Counted from the first letter of the stretch, positions 16,108 through 24,777 are shown. The stretch: 64,000 nt of DNA from Flavobacterium lipolyticum (GCF_020905335.1 NZ_JAJJMN010000001.1:1798001-1862000); one strand, 5' to 3'. Notes: generated from the letters alone by a model not told the origin. Translations and numbers: made by a program.

Positions 16108-17100
16108 TTACAATCTGGCAGGCTCAACCCATTTAAAGATATGAGATTCTGCAGGAATTACAAGTCTTTCAGAAATTCTTGCCATACGAGCTGGTAATTT
16201 CATCAGGTAATCACGCGCTTTCTCTGCTTCGTCTGTCAAATTTGAAATTTTATCAATTTCCCATTTGTTGATTAGCTTTTGCATAATATCAACATAATCG
16301 TTAGCGGTGTATACCCCTATACGTTGTGCTGAATCTGAAAACTGCTCAAAAGCACTGCTTATTTTCTGACCTGATTCTCTTAAAAAGTGCGCCGGCATCA
16401 CGATTTTTTGTTTCATCATGTATTGAAACGCCAACATCATTTCACTTGGATCAACAGCAAAAATACGGGTAACAAACTCGCTGTAAGCATGATGGTGACG
16501 CATTTCGTCGCCTGCAATCATTTTACACATTTTAGACAGTTTGTTATCACCAAATTTCTTTGCCATTTGTGCCACTCTGTTGTGCGACACATAAGTAGCC
16601 AATTCCTGGAAGCTGGTGTACACAAAGTTTTTGTACGGATCAGATCCGGTTCCAATATCAAAACCGTCGTTGATTAAATGCTGAGTAGTCATTTCGATTT
16701 CACGCATGTTTACACGACCGGACAAATACAAGTATTTATTTAAAAGGTCTCCGTGGCGATTTTCTTCTCCGGTCCATTGTCTGATCCATTTCGACCAGCC
16801 ATTTCCACCGTTTTCTATCTGATTGACTCCTTCTACATCCATTAACCATGACTCATATGTTGGCAAAGCTTCTTCAGTGATGGTATCCCCCACTAAAGTT
16901 ACCCAGAAATCATAAGGCAATTCTTTAGCAATTTCACGTAACTCTTTTACCTCCTCAAAGAAATTTTCTCCTTCAGAATTAGGCAAAAAGTCTGACGGCT
17001 GCCAAATTTTTTCCACTGGAATTAAATACTGTTCAACGAAGCTATCCACGTTTTTTTCCAAAAACTGCATTACTTCTAATCTAATGTTTTTTATAGACAT
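16108..17100 (-). CDS. Acyl-ACP desaturase
   Basis: Soluble di-iron enzyme that puts a cis double bond into acyl chains on acyl carrier protein (stearoyl-ACP desaturase family). The two iron-binding motifs are EENRHG at residues 112-117 and DEMRHH at about 197-202, each supplying Glu and His ligands. Other family signs are the aromatic YLSGRVNM stretch and LATYVSHNRVA. Length 330 is normal. The upstream neighbour on the same strand is a 1-acylglycerol-3-phosphate acyltransferase (51 bp gap), so fatty-acid tailoring and phospholipid assembly may be co-transcribed. Confidence 0.94.
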   Translation of the reverse strand: MSIKNIRLEVMQFLEKNVDSFVEQYLIPVEKIWQPSDFLPNSEGENFFEEVKELREIAKELPYDFWVTLVGDTITEEALPTYESWLMDVEGVNQIENGGNGWSKWIRQWTGEENRHGDLLNKYLYLSGRVNMREIEMTTQHLINDGFDIGTGSDPYKNFVYTSFQELATYVSHNRVAQMAKKFGDNKLSKMCKMIAGDEMRHHHAYSEFVTRIFAVDPSEMMLAFQYMMKQKIVMPAHFLRESGQKISSAFEQFSDSAQRIGVYTANDYVDIMQKLINKWEIDKISNLTDEAEKARDYLMKLPARMARISERLVIPAESHIFKWVEPARL

Positions 17101-17150
17101 TACTTATTTAAGATTGGGATTTAAGTTTTCGTTTGTACTACAACAAAAAT

Positions 17151-17891
17151 CTATTTATACTCATTTACTCCTTCTACCACCGCTTTTTCTGTCAAAGCCA
17201 TTAAATCGGCAAAATCATAATCTTTTACGGCCATTGCTTTATGTGCTGTAAAGGTTAAATGATTTCCTAATCCAACCGGAAACATTCCAAAACGAACCAT
17301 TTTCCATGAATTATTGATACTTACCGGCACTACATAAGCAGACGGTGCATATTTACATAAGATTTTTAAACCGCTTTGTGCAAATTCTTTGGGCTTTCCT
17401 GTTTTACTTCTTGTTCCTTCAGGAAAAATTACAGCAGCTCTGGTATTTTTTTCGATATATTCAGACAAGCCTTTGATTACCGGAATCGCTTGTTTAGGGT
17501 CTTTTCGGTCGATTAAGACAGATCCTCCGTGGCGTAAATTAAAAGACACACTCGGAATTCCGCTTCCTAACTCTTTCTTACTTACAAATTTACAATGAAA
17601 TCGTCTAAAGTACCAAATCATTGTTACGATATCGTACATACTTTGGTGATTTGCAACAAAAATGATTGGAACTCCCTTTGGTATATCGGCTACTCCGGTA
17701 ACAGTGTACCTTGTTCCCACCAGATTGGTACATCTTAACAGGAAGAAATTCAGATAATCTACGCTTTTTTTATGCGCCTGGTACCCAAAAACATTCAGGC
17801 AGAACCATTGTATCGGGTGAAATACCGCCAGACAAAAACCAAAACACAAGTAATAAATTACGGAAATGGGGTACGAAATTATCTTTTGCAT
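17151..17891 (-). CDS. plsC: 1-acyl-sn-glycerol-3-phosphate acyltransferase
   Basis: Membrane enzyme that adds the second fatty acid to lysophosphatidate in phospholipid synthesis. The catalytic motif NHQSMYD is at residues 81-87, and the substrate-binding motif FPEGTRS follows at about 156-162. An N-terminal hydrophobic helix anchors it. The reading frame is open further up to an ATG at 17954. That would add 21 hydrophobic residues of poor family fit and run into the duplicated promoter region, so I prefer MQKIISYP at 17891 (246 residues). It is divergent from the zeta-like pair. A second member of the family is at 61862-62611. Confidence 0.9.
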   Translation of the reverse strand: MQKIISYPISVIYYLCFGFCLAVFHPIQWFCLNVFGYQAHKKSVDYLNFFLLRCTNLVGTRYTVTGVADIPKGVPIIFVANHQSMYDIVTMIWYFRRFHCKFVSKKELGSGIPSVSFNLRHGGSVLIDRKDPKQAIPVIKGLSEYIEKNTRAAVIFPEGTRSKTGKPKEFAQSGLKILCKYAPSAYVVPVSINNSWKMVRFGMFPVGLGNHLTFTAHKAMAVKDYDFADLMALTEKAVVEGVNEYK

Positions 17892-17973
17892 GCTTAAAAA
17901 ATTAATGCCCAAAAGTAATAAATAAATATTTAGCGGTATAAAAATTGAAAACAATAACCGTTTTTCTGGTTTA

Positions 17974-18018
17974 ATTGTACCTTTGCCCTAAAATTTGCAA
18001 ATTTTTTCTGAATTAAAT
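17974..18018. repeat. 45-bp direct repeat, left copy (rnpA promoter sequence)
   Basis: Identical to 19119-19163 except for one base (G at 17985, A at 19130). It starts with attgtacctttgccc and ends with ctgaattaaat. The two copies bracket the zeta-like pair exactly. This copy keeps the -7 box TACCTTTG (17978-17985). Confidence 0.92.
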
Positions 18019-18040
18019 AGAGTTCTTACACGTTGTTTAA

Positions 18041-18074
18041 TTGTTTAGAATCAGATAAAAAAATCGTAAATTTG
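18041..18074 (+). promoter_or_regulatory. Putative promoter of the zeta-like pair
   Basis: TAAATTTG at 18067-18074 is an exact -7 element, with TTG at 18041-18043 as a possible -33 (23-bp spacing, at the long end). It lies inside the inserted segment, 26 bp before the first ATG. Confidence 0.45.
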
Positions 18075-18100
18075 ACAATAAACTTCTTTTTAAGTAAGTC

Positions 18101-18370
18101 ATGAGAAATAAGATCGCCCGCTTTGTAATAAAGCAACATAAAGAAAAACTTGGCGCTAATGAAACAGATATTCTAATAAGATCTGCTTCGAGAAGTTCAA
18201 GTTATGCCATTAGAGAATCTAAAGCTTTGGGACTAACTATAAAATCAATATCAGACAGAAAAATAATTGAAAGGCTCCCAAATGGAGAAATTAAGATCAT
18301 TCGAAATCTTCAACAAAAGAAAGATACTGATAAAGGTTTGAAAAAAGGAATGATTTTATGCAGGAAATAA
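18101..18370 (+). CDS. Small basic protein, putative antitoxin partner
   Basis: An 89-residue protein that I do not recognise. It is rich in Lys, Arg and Ser, has no membrane segment, and looks mostly helical (RNKIARFVIKQHKEKLG, then SRSSSYAIRESKALGL). A C-terminal strand, ERLPNGEIKIIR, is followed by a Lys-rich tail. It overlaps the zeta-like gene by 13 bp (18358-18370), typical of toxin-antitoxin pairs where the first gene encodes the antitoxin. It does not resemble the classical epsilon antitoxin. The role is inferred from position only. Confidence 0.7.
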   Translation: MRNKIARFVIKQHKEKLGANETDILIRSASRSSSYAIRESKALGLTIKSISDRKIIERLPNGEIKIIRNLQQKKDTDKGLKKGMILCRK

Positions 18371-19110
18371 AGAAAAGACTGAGAATATTTGCCGGACCGA
18401 ACGGATCTGGAAAGAGCACTCTTTTTGAAGAATTTTCTAAACATTACAATACGGGCTATTTTATAAATGCAGATTACCTCGAAAAGATCTTGCGAACTAA
18501 AGGCTTAATAGATTTAGATTCGTATGAACTAAAATCTTCTCAGAAAGAATTACAAAATTTCTACAAAAAAGAAAACACAAAAACGCTAATAAATACTGCC
18601 AATGAAAAAGGTTTTCAAATATCTCTTGAGATAAAAGAAAACTTTATAGTATCAGTTTCTAAAGATCCTAATAGTTATGAAGGCTCACTTATTTCCTCTT
18701 TTCTAAGAGAAAAACTTCTTAAAGAAAATAAAAGCTTTTGCTTTGAAACGGTTATGAGCCATATTTCAAAACTAGAAGATATTAGTATAGCAAATGCTCT
18801 GGGCTATACTTCATACTTATATTTTGTGTGCATAGACGATCCGGAAGTAAATATCTCTCGTGTTGAAAACAGAGTTCAAAAAGGTGGACACGCCGTTGAC
18901 AGTGAAATTATAAAAAACAGATACAAACGAACTTTAAACAATTTGTTTCCCGCAATCGAAATTTCAAACAAGACCTTCTTATTTGATAATTCTGGCGAAA
19001 AACTCACTTTAATAGCTGAAATAAACAATGGTAATTCATTAAAACTTCATATAAATGAAGAAGATTTTCCAAATTGGTTCAAAGAATTTGTATTAAATCA
19101 CTTCATATAA
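18358..19110 (+). CDS. Zeta-toxin-like P-loop kinase
   Basis: A 250-residue protein of the zeta toxin / AAA-like kinase group. Zeta toxins phosphorylate UDP-N-acetylglucosamine and so poison cell-wall synthesis. Walker A GPNGSGKST is at residues 13-21. NADYLEKIL follows, with the Asp in the place of the zeta catalytic base. FETVMS (about residue 133) and the arginine segment RVENRVQKGGHAV are classic for chromosomal zeta relatives. It is full length with no frameshift. Base composition is noticeably more A+T rich than the neighbours. The pair sits between two copies of the rnpA promoter sequence, so it is an insertion. Toxicity is inference. Confidence 0.85.
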   Translation: MQEIKKRLRIFAGPNGSGKSTLFEEFSKHYNTGYFINADYLEKILRTKGLIDLDSYELKSSQKELQNFYKKENTKTLINTANEKGFQISLEIKENFIVSVSKDPNSYEGSLISSFLREKLLKENKSFCFETVMSHISKLEDISIANALGYTSYLYFVCIDDPEVNISRVENRVQKGGHAVDSEIIKNRYKRTLNNLFPAIEISNKTFLFDNSGEKLTLIAEINNGNSLKLHINEEDFPNWFKEFVLNHFI

Positions 19111-19118
19111 AAACAGCT

Positions 19119-19163
19119 ATTGTACCTTTACCCTAAAATTTGCAAATTTTTTCTGAATTAAAT
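19119..19163. repeat. 45-bp direct repeat, right copy (reaches the rnpA start codon)
   Basis: Right copy of the repeat at 17974-18018. Its last two bases are the first two of the rnpA ATG (19162-19164). The -7 box is TACCTTTA here, one base off TAnnTTTG. Confidence 0.92.
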
Positions 19164-19566
19164 GAACTTCACTTACCCTAAAAATGAACGCTTAAAGAGC
19201 AAGACCACAATAAGTTTACTGTTTTCTGAAGGGAAATCGGTTTCAAAATATCCTTTGCGTTTGGTTTATGCTCCGGCGGAAGAAAATTCACCAGAAAAAA
19301 TCAAAATTGGCGTTTCGGTTTCTAAAAAATACTTCAAAAAAGCCGTAGACCGAAATTACTTCAAACGCGTTCTAAGAGAAACGTACCGACTCAACAAACA
19401 TTTACTTTTGGATAACATTCCACAGCCCTACTCCTTGATGTTTTTTTATCAAACGAAAGACAGACTGCCTTATGAAGAAATCAACACCAAGACCATTCAG
19501 CTGTTTGAAAAATTCCTTCAGCAAGTAAACAAAAGCGCTGATTCTGAAAATAAAACAGAATTGTAA
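19162..19566 (+). CDS. rnpA: Ribonuclease P protein component
   Basis: Protein subunit of RNase P, which with the RNA subunit matures the 5' end of tRNAs. At 134 residues it has the family core: an N-terminal ERLKSKTTISLLFSEGKS, the strand IKIGVSVSKKYFKKAVDRNYFKR with the basic RNR-like motif (here DRNYFKR), and LRETYRLNKH. The start is fixed by the ATG at the end of the 45-bp repeat. The usual neighbour rpmH is not nearby. Its native promoter region has been split by the zeta-like insertion. Confidence 0.95.
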   Translation: MNFTYPKNERLKSKTTISLLFSEGKSVSKYPLRLVYAPAEENSPEKIKIGVSVSKKYFKKAVDRNYFKRVLRETYRLNKHLLLDNIPQPYSLMFFYQTKDRLPYEEINTKTIQLFEKFLQQVNKSADSENKTEL

Positions 19567-19646
19567 TTCGTTTACGACAACTTTATTTATCAAATTATAC
19601 GAAAAATTATAAAAAAATTGTAGTTTTAAATTTAATTTGAAATATT

Positions 19647-20465
19647 ATGCGCTATATTTTCTTTTTATTCTTGCTTTTTTTAGGCTTTTCGAGTTGCAGT
19701 AAAAATGAAGAATCTTCTGCTAATATGAGGATTAGCGCTGTCAAGCTTACTCCAAAAAATGAATCCGCTCCAGCGTCAGATGCACAGTATGACCCTGCTG
19801 CTCCGGAGATTACACAAAAAATTATCAAACAGGCTTCTCTTCGATTTGAAACCAATGATTTAGAAGATACTTTCAAACAAATCCAAACTGCGATTGTTGC
19901 CAATAAAGCCTCCATTCAGAATGATTCTGAAGGCAAAGAATATGACAACATTTACAGAACCTTAACGATTCGCGTTCCCAGTGCAAACTTTGATTCTTTT
20001 ATAAATGCGGTTTCTAAGGGTGTTTCGTACTTTGAACAAAAAGAGATTTCTGCAGAAAATGTTACCGAACAATACATTGACTTAACTTCAAGATTAAACA
20101 CAAAACGCAAACTTGAAGCCCGCTATTTGGAGATTTTACAAAAAGCCACTAAGATTAGTGAAATTCTGGAAATTGAAAAACAGATTTCGGCTATTCGTGA
20201 AGAAATTGAAGCCAAAGAAGGGCAATTGAAATATCTCGAAAGCCGCGTTTCAGAAAGTACTGTAACGATATCATTTTACAAAACCATAGCTCAAAAACAA
20301 GGCGTTAAGATTTCTTATGGTTCTAAAATATGGACTGCTATTCAATCCGGATTTTTCAGCCTGTCCGATTTTTTAATTTCGATCATTAGTATATGGCCGT
20401 TTATAATCGTATTTTGCGTACTTGTCTACTTTATTAGAAAAAGATTTAAAAGAAAAAAAATATAA
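19647..20465 (+). CDS. DUF4349 lipoprotein
   Basis: A 272-residue envelope protein of the DUF4349 family, function unknown. The lipobox is FSSC (residues 14-17). The periplasmic part has the family pattern: ITQKIIKQASLRFETNDLE, YRTLTIRVPSANFDSF, then a long coiled coil (VTEQYIDLTSRLNTKRKLEARYLEIL ... shortened here) through ESRVSESTVTISFY. One C-terminal transmembrane helix (about 245-263) ends in a basic tail, RKRFKRKK. It is therefore anchored at both ends. It leads a run with the S41 protease and OmpA genes (gaps of 2 and 4 bp), so an envelope operon is likely. Confidence 0.88.
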   Translation: MRYIFFLFLLFLGFSSCSKNEESSANMRISAVKLTPKNESAPASDAQYDPAAPEITQKIIKQASLRFETNDLEDTFKQIQTAIVANKASIQNDSEGKEYDNIYRTLTIRVPSANFDSFINAVSKGVSYFEQKEISAENVTEQYIDLTSRLNTKRKLEARYLEILQKATKISEILEIEKQISAIREEIEAKEGQLKYLESRVSESTVTISFYKTIAQKQGVKISYGSKIWTAIQSGFFSLSDFLISIISIWPFIIVFCVLVYFIRKRFKRKKI

Positions 20466-20467
20466 TC

Positions 20468-22105
20468 ATGTATCCTTATTTCAAGAAGAAATTCATCATA
20501 CCTGCTGTTGCTGCAGGGTTTTTATTTATCGGAACCAGTTTCAAAGACGACTTTTTCGAAATTGCCAAACAAATCGAAATTTTCACGACTCTGTTTAAAG
20601 CGGTAAACACGAATTATGTTGACGAGACTAACCCGGGTGACCTGATGGACAAAGCCATTAAAAGCATGCTGAGCAGTCTGGATCCTTATACGGTTTATTT
20701 TAACGAACAGGATGTTGTGAATTTTAAAATCAACAATACGGGAGAATATACCGGAATTGGAGCTTTGATCTCAAGAAAAAAAGACCGTTTGATTGTTCGT
20801 GAACCTTATAAAAACTATCCTGCCGACAAGGCCGGACTGAAAGCCGGAGATGAGATCATTCAGATCGGTGATGTTTTGATCGCCGACTTTAAAGATGACG
20901 CTTCGCAATTAATGAAGGGAACTAAAAACACGAAAATCAACATCAAATACCTCAGACAAGGACAAACCTTCACCACTCAACTGGTTTTAGACGAAGTGGA
21001 TATTAAGTCGGTTCCGTTTTTTGGAAAGATCGATGCTAAAACAGGCTATATTGTTCTGGCGCACTTTAGCAGAAAGGCATCCAACGAGGTGAAAGATGCA
21101 TTGGAAAAACTGAAAGCGGACGGCGCTACACAAATCGTACTTGATTTAAGAGGGAATCCGGGTGGTTTGCTCAATGAAGCTATTGATATTTGTAATTTAT
21201 TTGTTCCGAAGAATGAGGTTATTGTAACGACAAAATCAAGAATCGAAAAGCACAACAACATTTATAAAACAACTAAAGAACCTGTTGATACTTCTATTCC
21301 TTTGGCCATTTTAGTCAATGGCAGAAGTGCTTCAGCCTCAGAAATTGTTTCTGGAGCTTTACAGGATTTAGACCGTGCCGTGATTCTGGGAAGCCGCAGT
21401 TTCGGAAAAGGTTTGGTACAGCGCTCTGTTGATTTAACTTACGGAACTCAGTTGAAAGTGACAATCTCCCGTTATTACACGCCTTCCGGACGTTGTATTC
21501 AGGCATTGGATTATGCCCACAAAGACAAAAATGGTGTAGCGCAAAAAACGGATGCTAAAAACTTTAATGCTTTTAAAACCCGAAAAGGAAGAACGGTTTA
21601 TGATGGTGGTGGTGTTTTACCGGATATCGAACTGGACGAAACTAAAATGAGTCCGATTACAACGGCCTTGCTAAAAAATGACGGGATCTTTGATTATGCT
21701 ACCACGTACTATTATAAGAATCCAAACTTAGGAGACAAAACACCAATCCTTACTGATGCTGATTACAGTAGTTTCAAGCAGTTCCTGAAAACCAACAAAA
21801 TTAGTTTTGACACGGAATCAGAAGTGGCGTTAAAAAATATGATGGCTGCAGCCAAAAATGAAAAAATCGACGAAACTATTGCTACAGAATACCAACAGTT
21901 ACAGGCAGCTCTTGAAAAAAGTGAAAGTACTTTACTGGATAAAAATCAAAAGGAAATCAGAAACCTGATACTGGAAGAACTGATTAAAAGATATCAGTAT
22001 CAGGAAGGCTTGTATCAATATTACATTAAAAATAATTCAGAAATTAAAAAAGCAGTAAATGTATTAAATAACCAAACCGAGTATAAAACGATTTTAAAAA
22101 TGTAA
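20468..22105 (+). CDS. S41 family C-terminal processing protease
   Basis: Periplasmic serine protease of the CtpA/Prc type, 545 residues. The N-terminal hydrophobic segment is about residues 10-24. A PDZ domain follows (about 85-170, with GIGALISRKKDRLIV and AGLKAGDEIIQIGD). The catalytic domain has DLRGNPGGLL, the nucleophile in NGRSASASEIV and the lysine in GSRSFGKGLVQ, giving the Ser/Lys dyad. A helical C-terminal region of about 130 residues follows. Such enzymes trim or degrade envelope proteins from the C-terminus. Tight spacing to the DUF4349 and OmpA genes supports one transcript. Confidence 0.94.
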   Translation: MYPYFKKKFIIPAVAAGFLFIGTSFKDDFFEIAKQIEIFTTLFKAVNTNYVDETNPGDLMDKAIKSMLSSLDPYTVYFNEQDVVNFKINNTGEYTGIGALISRKKDRLIVREPYKNYPADKAGLKAGDEIIQIGDVLIADFKDDASQLMKGTKNTKINIKYLRQGQTFTTQLVLDEVDIKSVPFFGKIDAKTGYIVLAHFSRKASNEVKDALEKLKADGATQIVLDLRGNPGGLLNEAIDICNLFVPKNEVIVTTKSRIEKHNNIYKTTKEPVDTSIPLAILVNGRSASASEIVSGALQDLDRAVILGSRSFGKGLVQRSVDLTYGTQLKVTISRYYTPSGRCIQALDYAHKDKNGVAQKTDAKNFNAFKTRKGRTVYDGGGVLPDIELDETKMSPITTALLKNDGIFDYATTYYYKNPNLGDKTPILTDADYSSFKQFLKTNKISFDTESEVALKNMMAAAKNEKIDETIATEYQQLQAALEKSESTLLDKNQKEIRNLILEELIKRYQYQEGLYQYYIKNNSEIKKAVNVLNNQTEYKTILKM

Positions 22106-22109
22106 AAGA

Positions 22110-22913
22110 ATGAAACTTTACAGACCCCTATTTCTGTTTCTTATTTACAATTTATCGGCACAGCAAAAACCTATTGAAACCATTTATTTCGAATTTGACA
22201 AGTTCGATCTTACACCAAAACAAACCGAAGTTGTAAACCGTTTTATTAAAAATATCGACACCTCTAAAGTTGAGTCGGTACAAATATATGGCTATTGTGA
22301 TGATCGCGGAAACGACGAATACAACTTTCGTTTGTCTAACAATCGGGCGGCAACCATTCAGAACTTCTTGGTTCGCGCGGGCTTCAACCATGGCAAAATT
22401 GTTATTTTAGAAGGCAAAGGCCGTGTGATTCTAAGGCCTGACACTATCGAAAATTTACACGAAACCCGTTCCCGAAATCGGCGGGTTGACTTAATTGCTG
22501 TAAAGAAAAACAGCTTTGGTAAAGGAATTTACAACTCATTCCCTAACAAACTTAAAATTGGTAACAAGATCTTCTTAGACAATATTTTGTTTGATATTGG
22601 AAGTTCAAAACTTACTCCAAATTCTAAAAAAGAATTAGATAAAGTTGCCGCAATTTTAGAAAAACAAAAGGGTTTAAAATTCGAAATCAGAGGTCATGTT
22701 TGCTGTACCCCTGATATCTACTCCGACGGAATTGACAGAGCCACCAATGAAAGAAGACTTTCCTGGAACCGTGCCAAAACTGTTTTTCACTACCTCAGCT
22801 CAAAAAAAATCTCCAAAAACCGAATGACTTATCAGGGTTGCGGAAATAAATACCCGCTGGGAAAAGGTGAAAATCTAGATCGTCGTGTTGAATTTTTGAT
22901 TACTAAGATTTAA
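22110..22913 (+). CDS. Protein with two OmpA-like domains
   Basis: Exported 267-residue protein made almost entirely of two tandem OmpA C-terminal-like domains, which bind peptidoglycan diaminopimelate. Domain 1 (about 24-125) has YFEFDKFDLTPKQ, then YGYCDDRGNDEYN and SNNRAATIQNFL. Domain 2 (about 145-265) has ILFDIGSSKLTPNSKKELD, then RGHVCCTPDIYSDG and WNRAKTVFHYL, ending in NLDRRVEFLI. It has no beta-barrel or lipobox. The signal peptide ends near LSAQ. The several Cys near the binding loops are unusual. Likely a periplasmic wall-binding protein. It converges on the second S41 gene. Confidence 0.88.
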   Translation: MKLYRPLFLFLIYNLSAQQKPIETIYFEFDKFDLTPKQTEVVNRFIKNIDTSKVESVQIYGYCDDRGNDEYNFRLSNNRAATIQNFLVRAGFNHGKIVILEGKGRVILRPDTIENLHETRSRNRRVDLIAVKKNSFGKGIYNSFPNKLKIGNKIFLDNILFDIGSSKLTPNSKKELDKVAAILEKQKGLKFEIRGHVCCTPDIYSDGIDRATNERRLSWNRAKTVFHYLSSKKISKNRMTYQGCGNKYPLGKGENLDRRVEFLITKI

Positions 22914-22926
22914 AAACAATAATCTT

Positions 22927-24594
22927 CTAGCTCTTTTCTGTTACTAAATATTCTTTTGCTTTTTCCAAAACCTCATCTTTCCCTTCCTGAATTCCTTTAA
23001 CTGTTGGACGAACCTCTATATCGATCTTGACCCCTTTTCTTTGTGTCTCAGTTCCATCGGGGTAAAAAACACCTAGTCCGCTTATAGCCGTTACAAAGCC
23101 AGAAAATTCAAATCGGGACACATCACCATCCGCTGCTGCGGTCTGGCTACCAATAGTAGTAACATTATCACCCGCTTGTAAAAGCATAGTCACAAACTCT
23201 GCTCTGCTTTGGGTCTCTTCATTAACTAGCAAAACTACTTTTCCTCTATAATATGATTTTTTTAATGGCTCTATCACAAGAGATTTTTTCCAAAAAAATC
23301 TTCCCGGATATTTTAAATCTGGCGCTAAACACTTCACATACTCCTTACTTTCAAAACTTAATCTTCTGGCGATTCTGTAAGGCATCAATGGAGGGTAGTT
23401 TCTAAGATCTATGATTAAAGCTTTTGTCGATTTCAGCTTATCCATAATTTCTTCCTGATCATTTGCTTCTATATTAGCCAAATTGATATATCCAATGTTG
23501 TTTGCATCCAGATTAAATTTTTCTTTGGTGCGGCTCAAATTTGATTTTAAATCTGATCCTTTATACCGTTTTACTGTTTTTAATACAAAATCATTATCTC
23601 TTCTTATTTTAACTTTTACTGAATCCGTTGAACCATTAAACAACTGGTAGTTATAATTCTTAGCTTTGGTATTACTATTTGAACCGTTTACGTATTTTTT
23701 TCGGTCAGCCATTATTTCCAATGCATTCACACCATCAATTTCTTCAATAATATCACCTTTTCTGATATCATTTATTCTCGCGAGTGAATCATTGTAAATC
23801 CCAACAATAACGACTTTATTCTCTATCACATTACTGAAGGCCGGAATGTACTTTTTACCAAAAAACTCAAAATTCTTATTCGTATACAAACTTGCATGTG
23901 TGTCGTCGATTTTAATAACTGTTTCAAGCAACACCAATTGATATTCAGTTGCGTTATTAACTTTTTCAAACCTTGGAATCATTTCCTCCAGAACTGTACT
24001 CCATTTTTGATCCGTTAAATATTTATACGGAAAGAAATATTCAATGGTATTCCAATATTTGAACAAACTTAGTAACCGATAATTTTTTTCCGGATATTCA
24101 AAATCTTTATATTTTGATTCGTTTCTGACTTCAACATTTTCTCTTGGGCTTTTGGTGACATAGAAGCTATTACTTTGTGCTCTATTTTCTTCAATGTATC
24201 TAAGTTTTCGAGAAAGCTCTGGTGTAAAAACAGCTAAATTATCCATCCAGGAAAGATCGAAGTTTTTATCAAAATAACTCTTTCCAGATATGTTCTGACA
24301 TGATCTACATTCTTTGACAACCCCCAAACTTGTAATCCAATCCAGATAGATTTTTGATAAATCTTCTCTGTTCTTTGCCCCTTCCACTTTTGGAATCATC
24401 ATAATCAATTGCTCATCCCAATTGAAATTGCCTCTAGCGACATTAGGGTGGTAGTATTTTAGAAATCCCCAAATTTTTGCCAGACTCGATAGATTTTCGA
24501 TACGTTGATTTTCATTGCTACTTATCCCTTTACCGTTCCCAAAGCTCAAGACACCAAAAACTAAAAACACAAACACCAGTACTTTTCTTTTCAT
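22927..24594 (-). CDS. S41 family peptidase, non-canonical
   Basis: Exported 555-residue S41 peptidase, distant from the one at 20468. The signal peptide ends near SFGNG. The N-terminal helical domain has IWGFLKYYHPNVARGNFNWD and a CRSC pair near residue 98. A PDZ-like part follows (NDIRKGDIIEEIDGVNA), then the protease core with ALIIDLRNYPP, the probable nucleophile in TQSRAEFV and GSQTAAADGDV. The GKG lysine of CtpA enzymes is absent at the expected place, as in other S41B/tricorn-like members. The role is unknown. Monocistronic, between convergent and same-strand neighbours. Confidence 0.88.
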   Translation of the reverse strand: MKRKVLVFVFLVFGVLSFGNGKGISSNENQRIENLSSLAKIWGFLKYYHPNVARGNFNWDEQLIMMIPKVEGAKNREDLSKIYLDWITSLGVVKECRSCQNISGKSYFDKNFDLSWMDNLAVFTPELSRKLRYIEENRAQSNSFYVTKSPRENVEVRNESKYKDFEYPEKNYRLLSLFKYWNTIEYFFPYKYLTDQKWSTVLEEMIPRFEKVNNATEYQLVLLETVIKIDDTHASLYTNKNFEFFGKKYIPAFSNVIENKVVIVGIYNDSLARINDIRKGDIIEEIDGVNALEIMADRKKYVNGSNSNTKAKNYNYQLFNGSTDSVKVKIRRDNDFVLKTVKRYKGSDLKSNLSRTKEKFNLDANNIGYINLANIEANDQEEIMDKLKSTKALIIDLRNYPPLMPYRIARRLSFESKEYVKCLAPDLKYPGRFFWKKSLVIEPLKKSYYRGKVVLLVNEETQSRAEFVTMLLQAGDNVTTIGSQTAAADGDVSRFEFSGFVTAISGLGVFYPDGTETQRKGVKIDIEVRPTVKGIQEGKDEVLEKAKEYLVTEKS

Positions 24595-24671
24595 TTATTA
24601 TTCTTTTTACTAAACCTCTGCCAAAACCTAAATTAAATAAATCCAGTACTCGAAACTGTTATCTAAATCAT

Positions 24672-24713
24672 AAAAAAAAACCTTATCTACTTAAGTAAGT
24701 AAATAAGGGTTTA
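24672..24713 (-). terminator. Intrinsic terminator after the GNAT gene
   Basis: In the minus direction a stem AAACC-TTATTTACTT pairs with AAGTAGATAAGGTTT (one bulge and one mismatch). A run of nine T follows at once. Confidence 0.8.
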
Positions 24714-24777
24714 TACTCCTGATAGAATTTTAAAAGATAAAGATACCACTACTATAATCGGTAGTTTGAGTCTTTGG

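Noticed and set aside
18358..19110. Housekeeping AAA ATPase rather than a zeta-like toxin
   Set aside because: The combination of GPNGSGKST, NADYLEK, FETVMS and R-x(3)-RV-x(2)-GGH-V is specific to the zeta-like group, and the gene is an insertion with a small overlapping partner.
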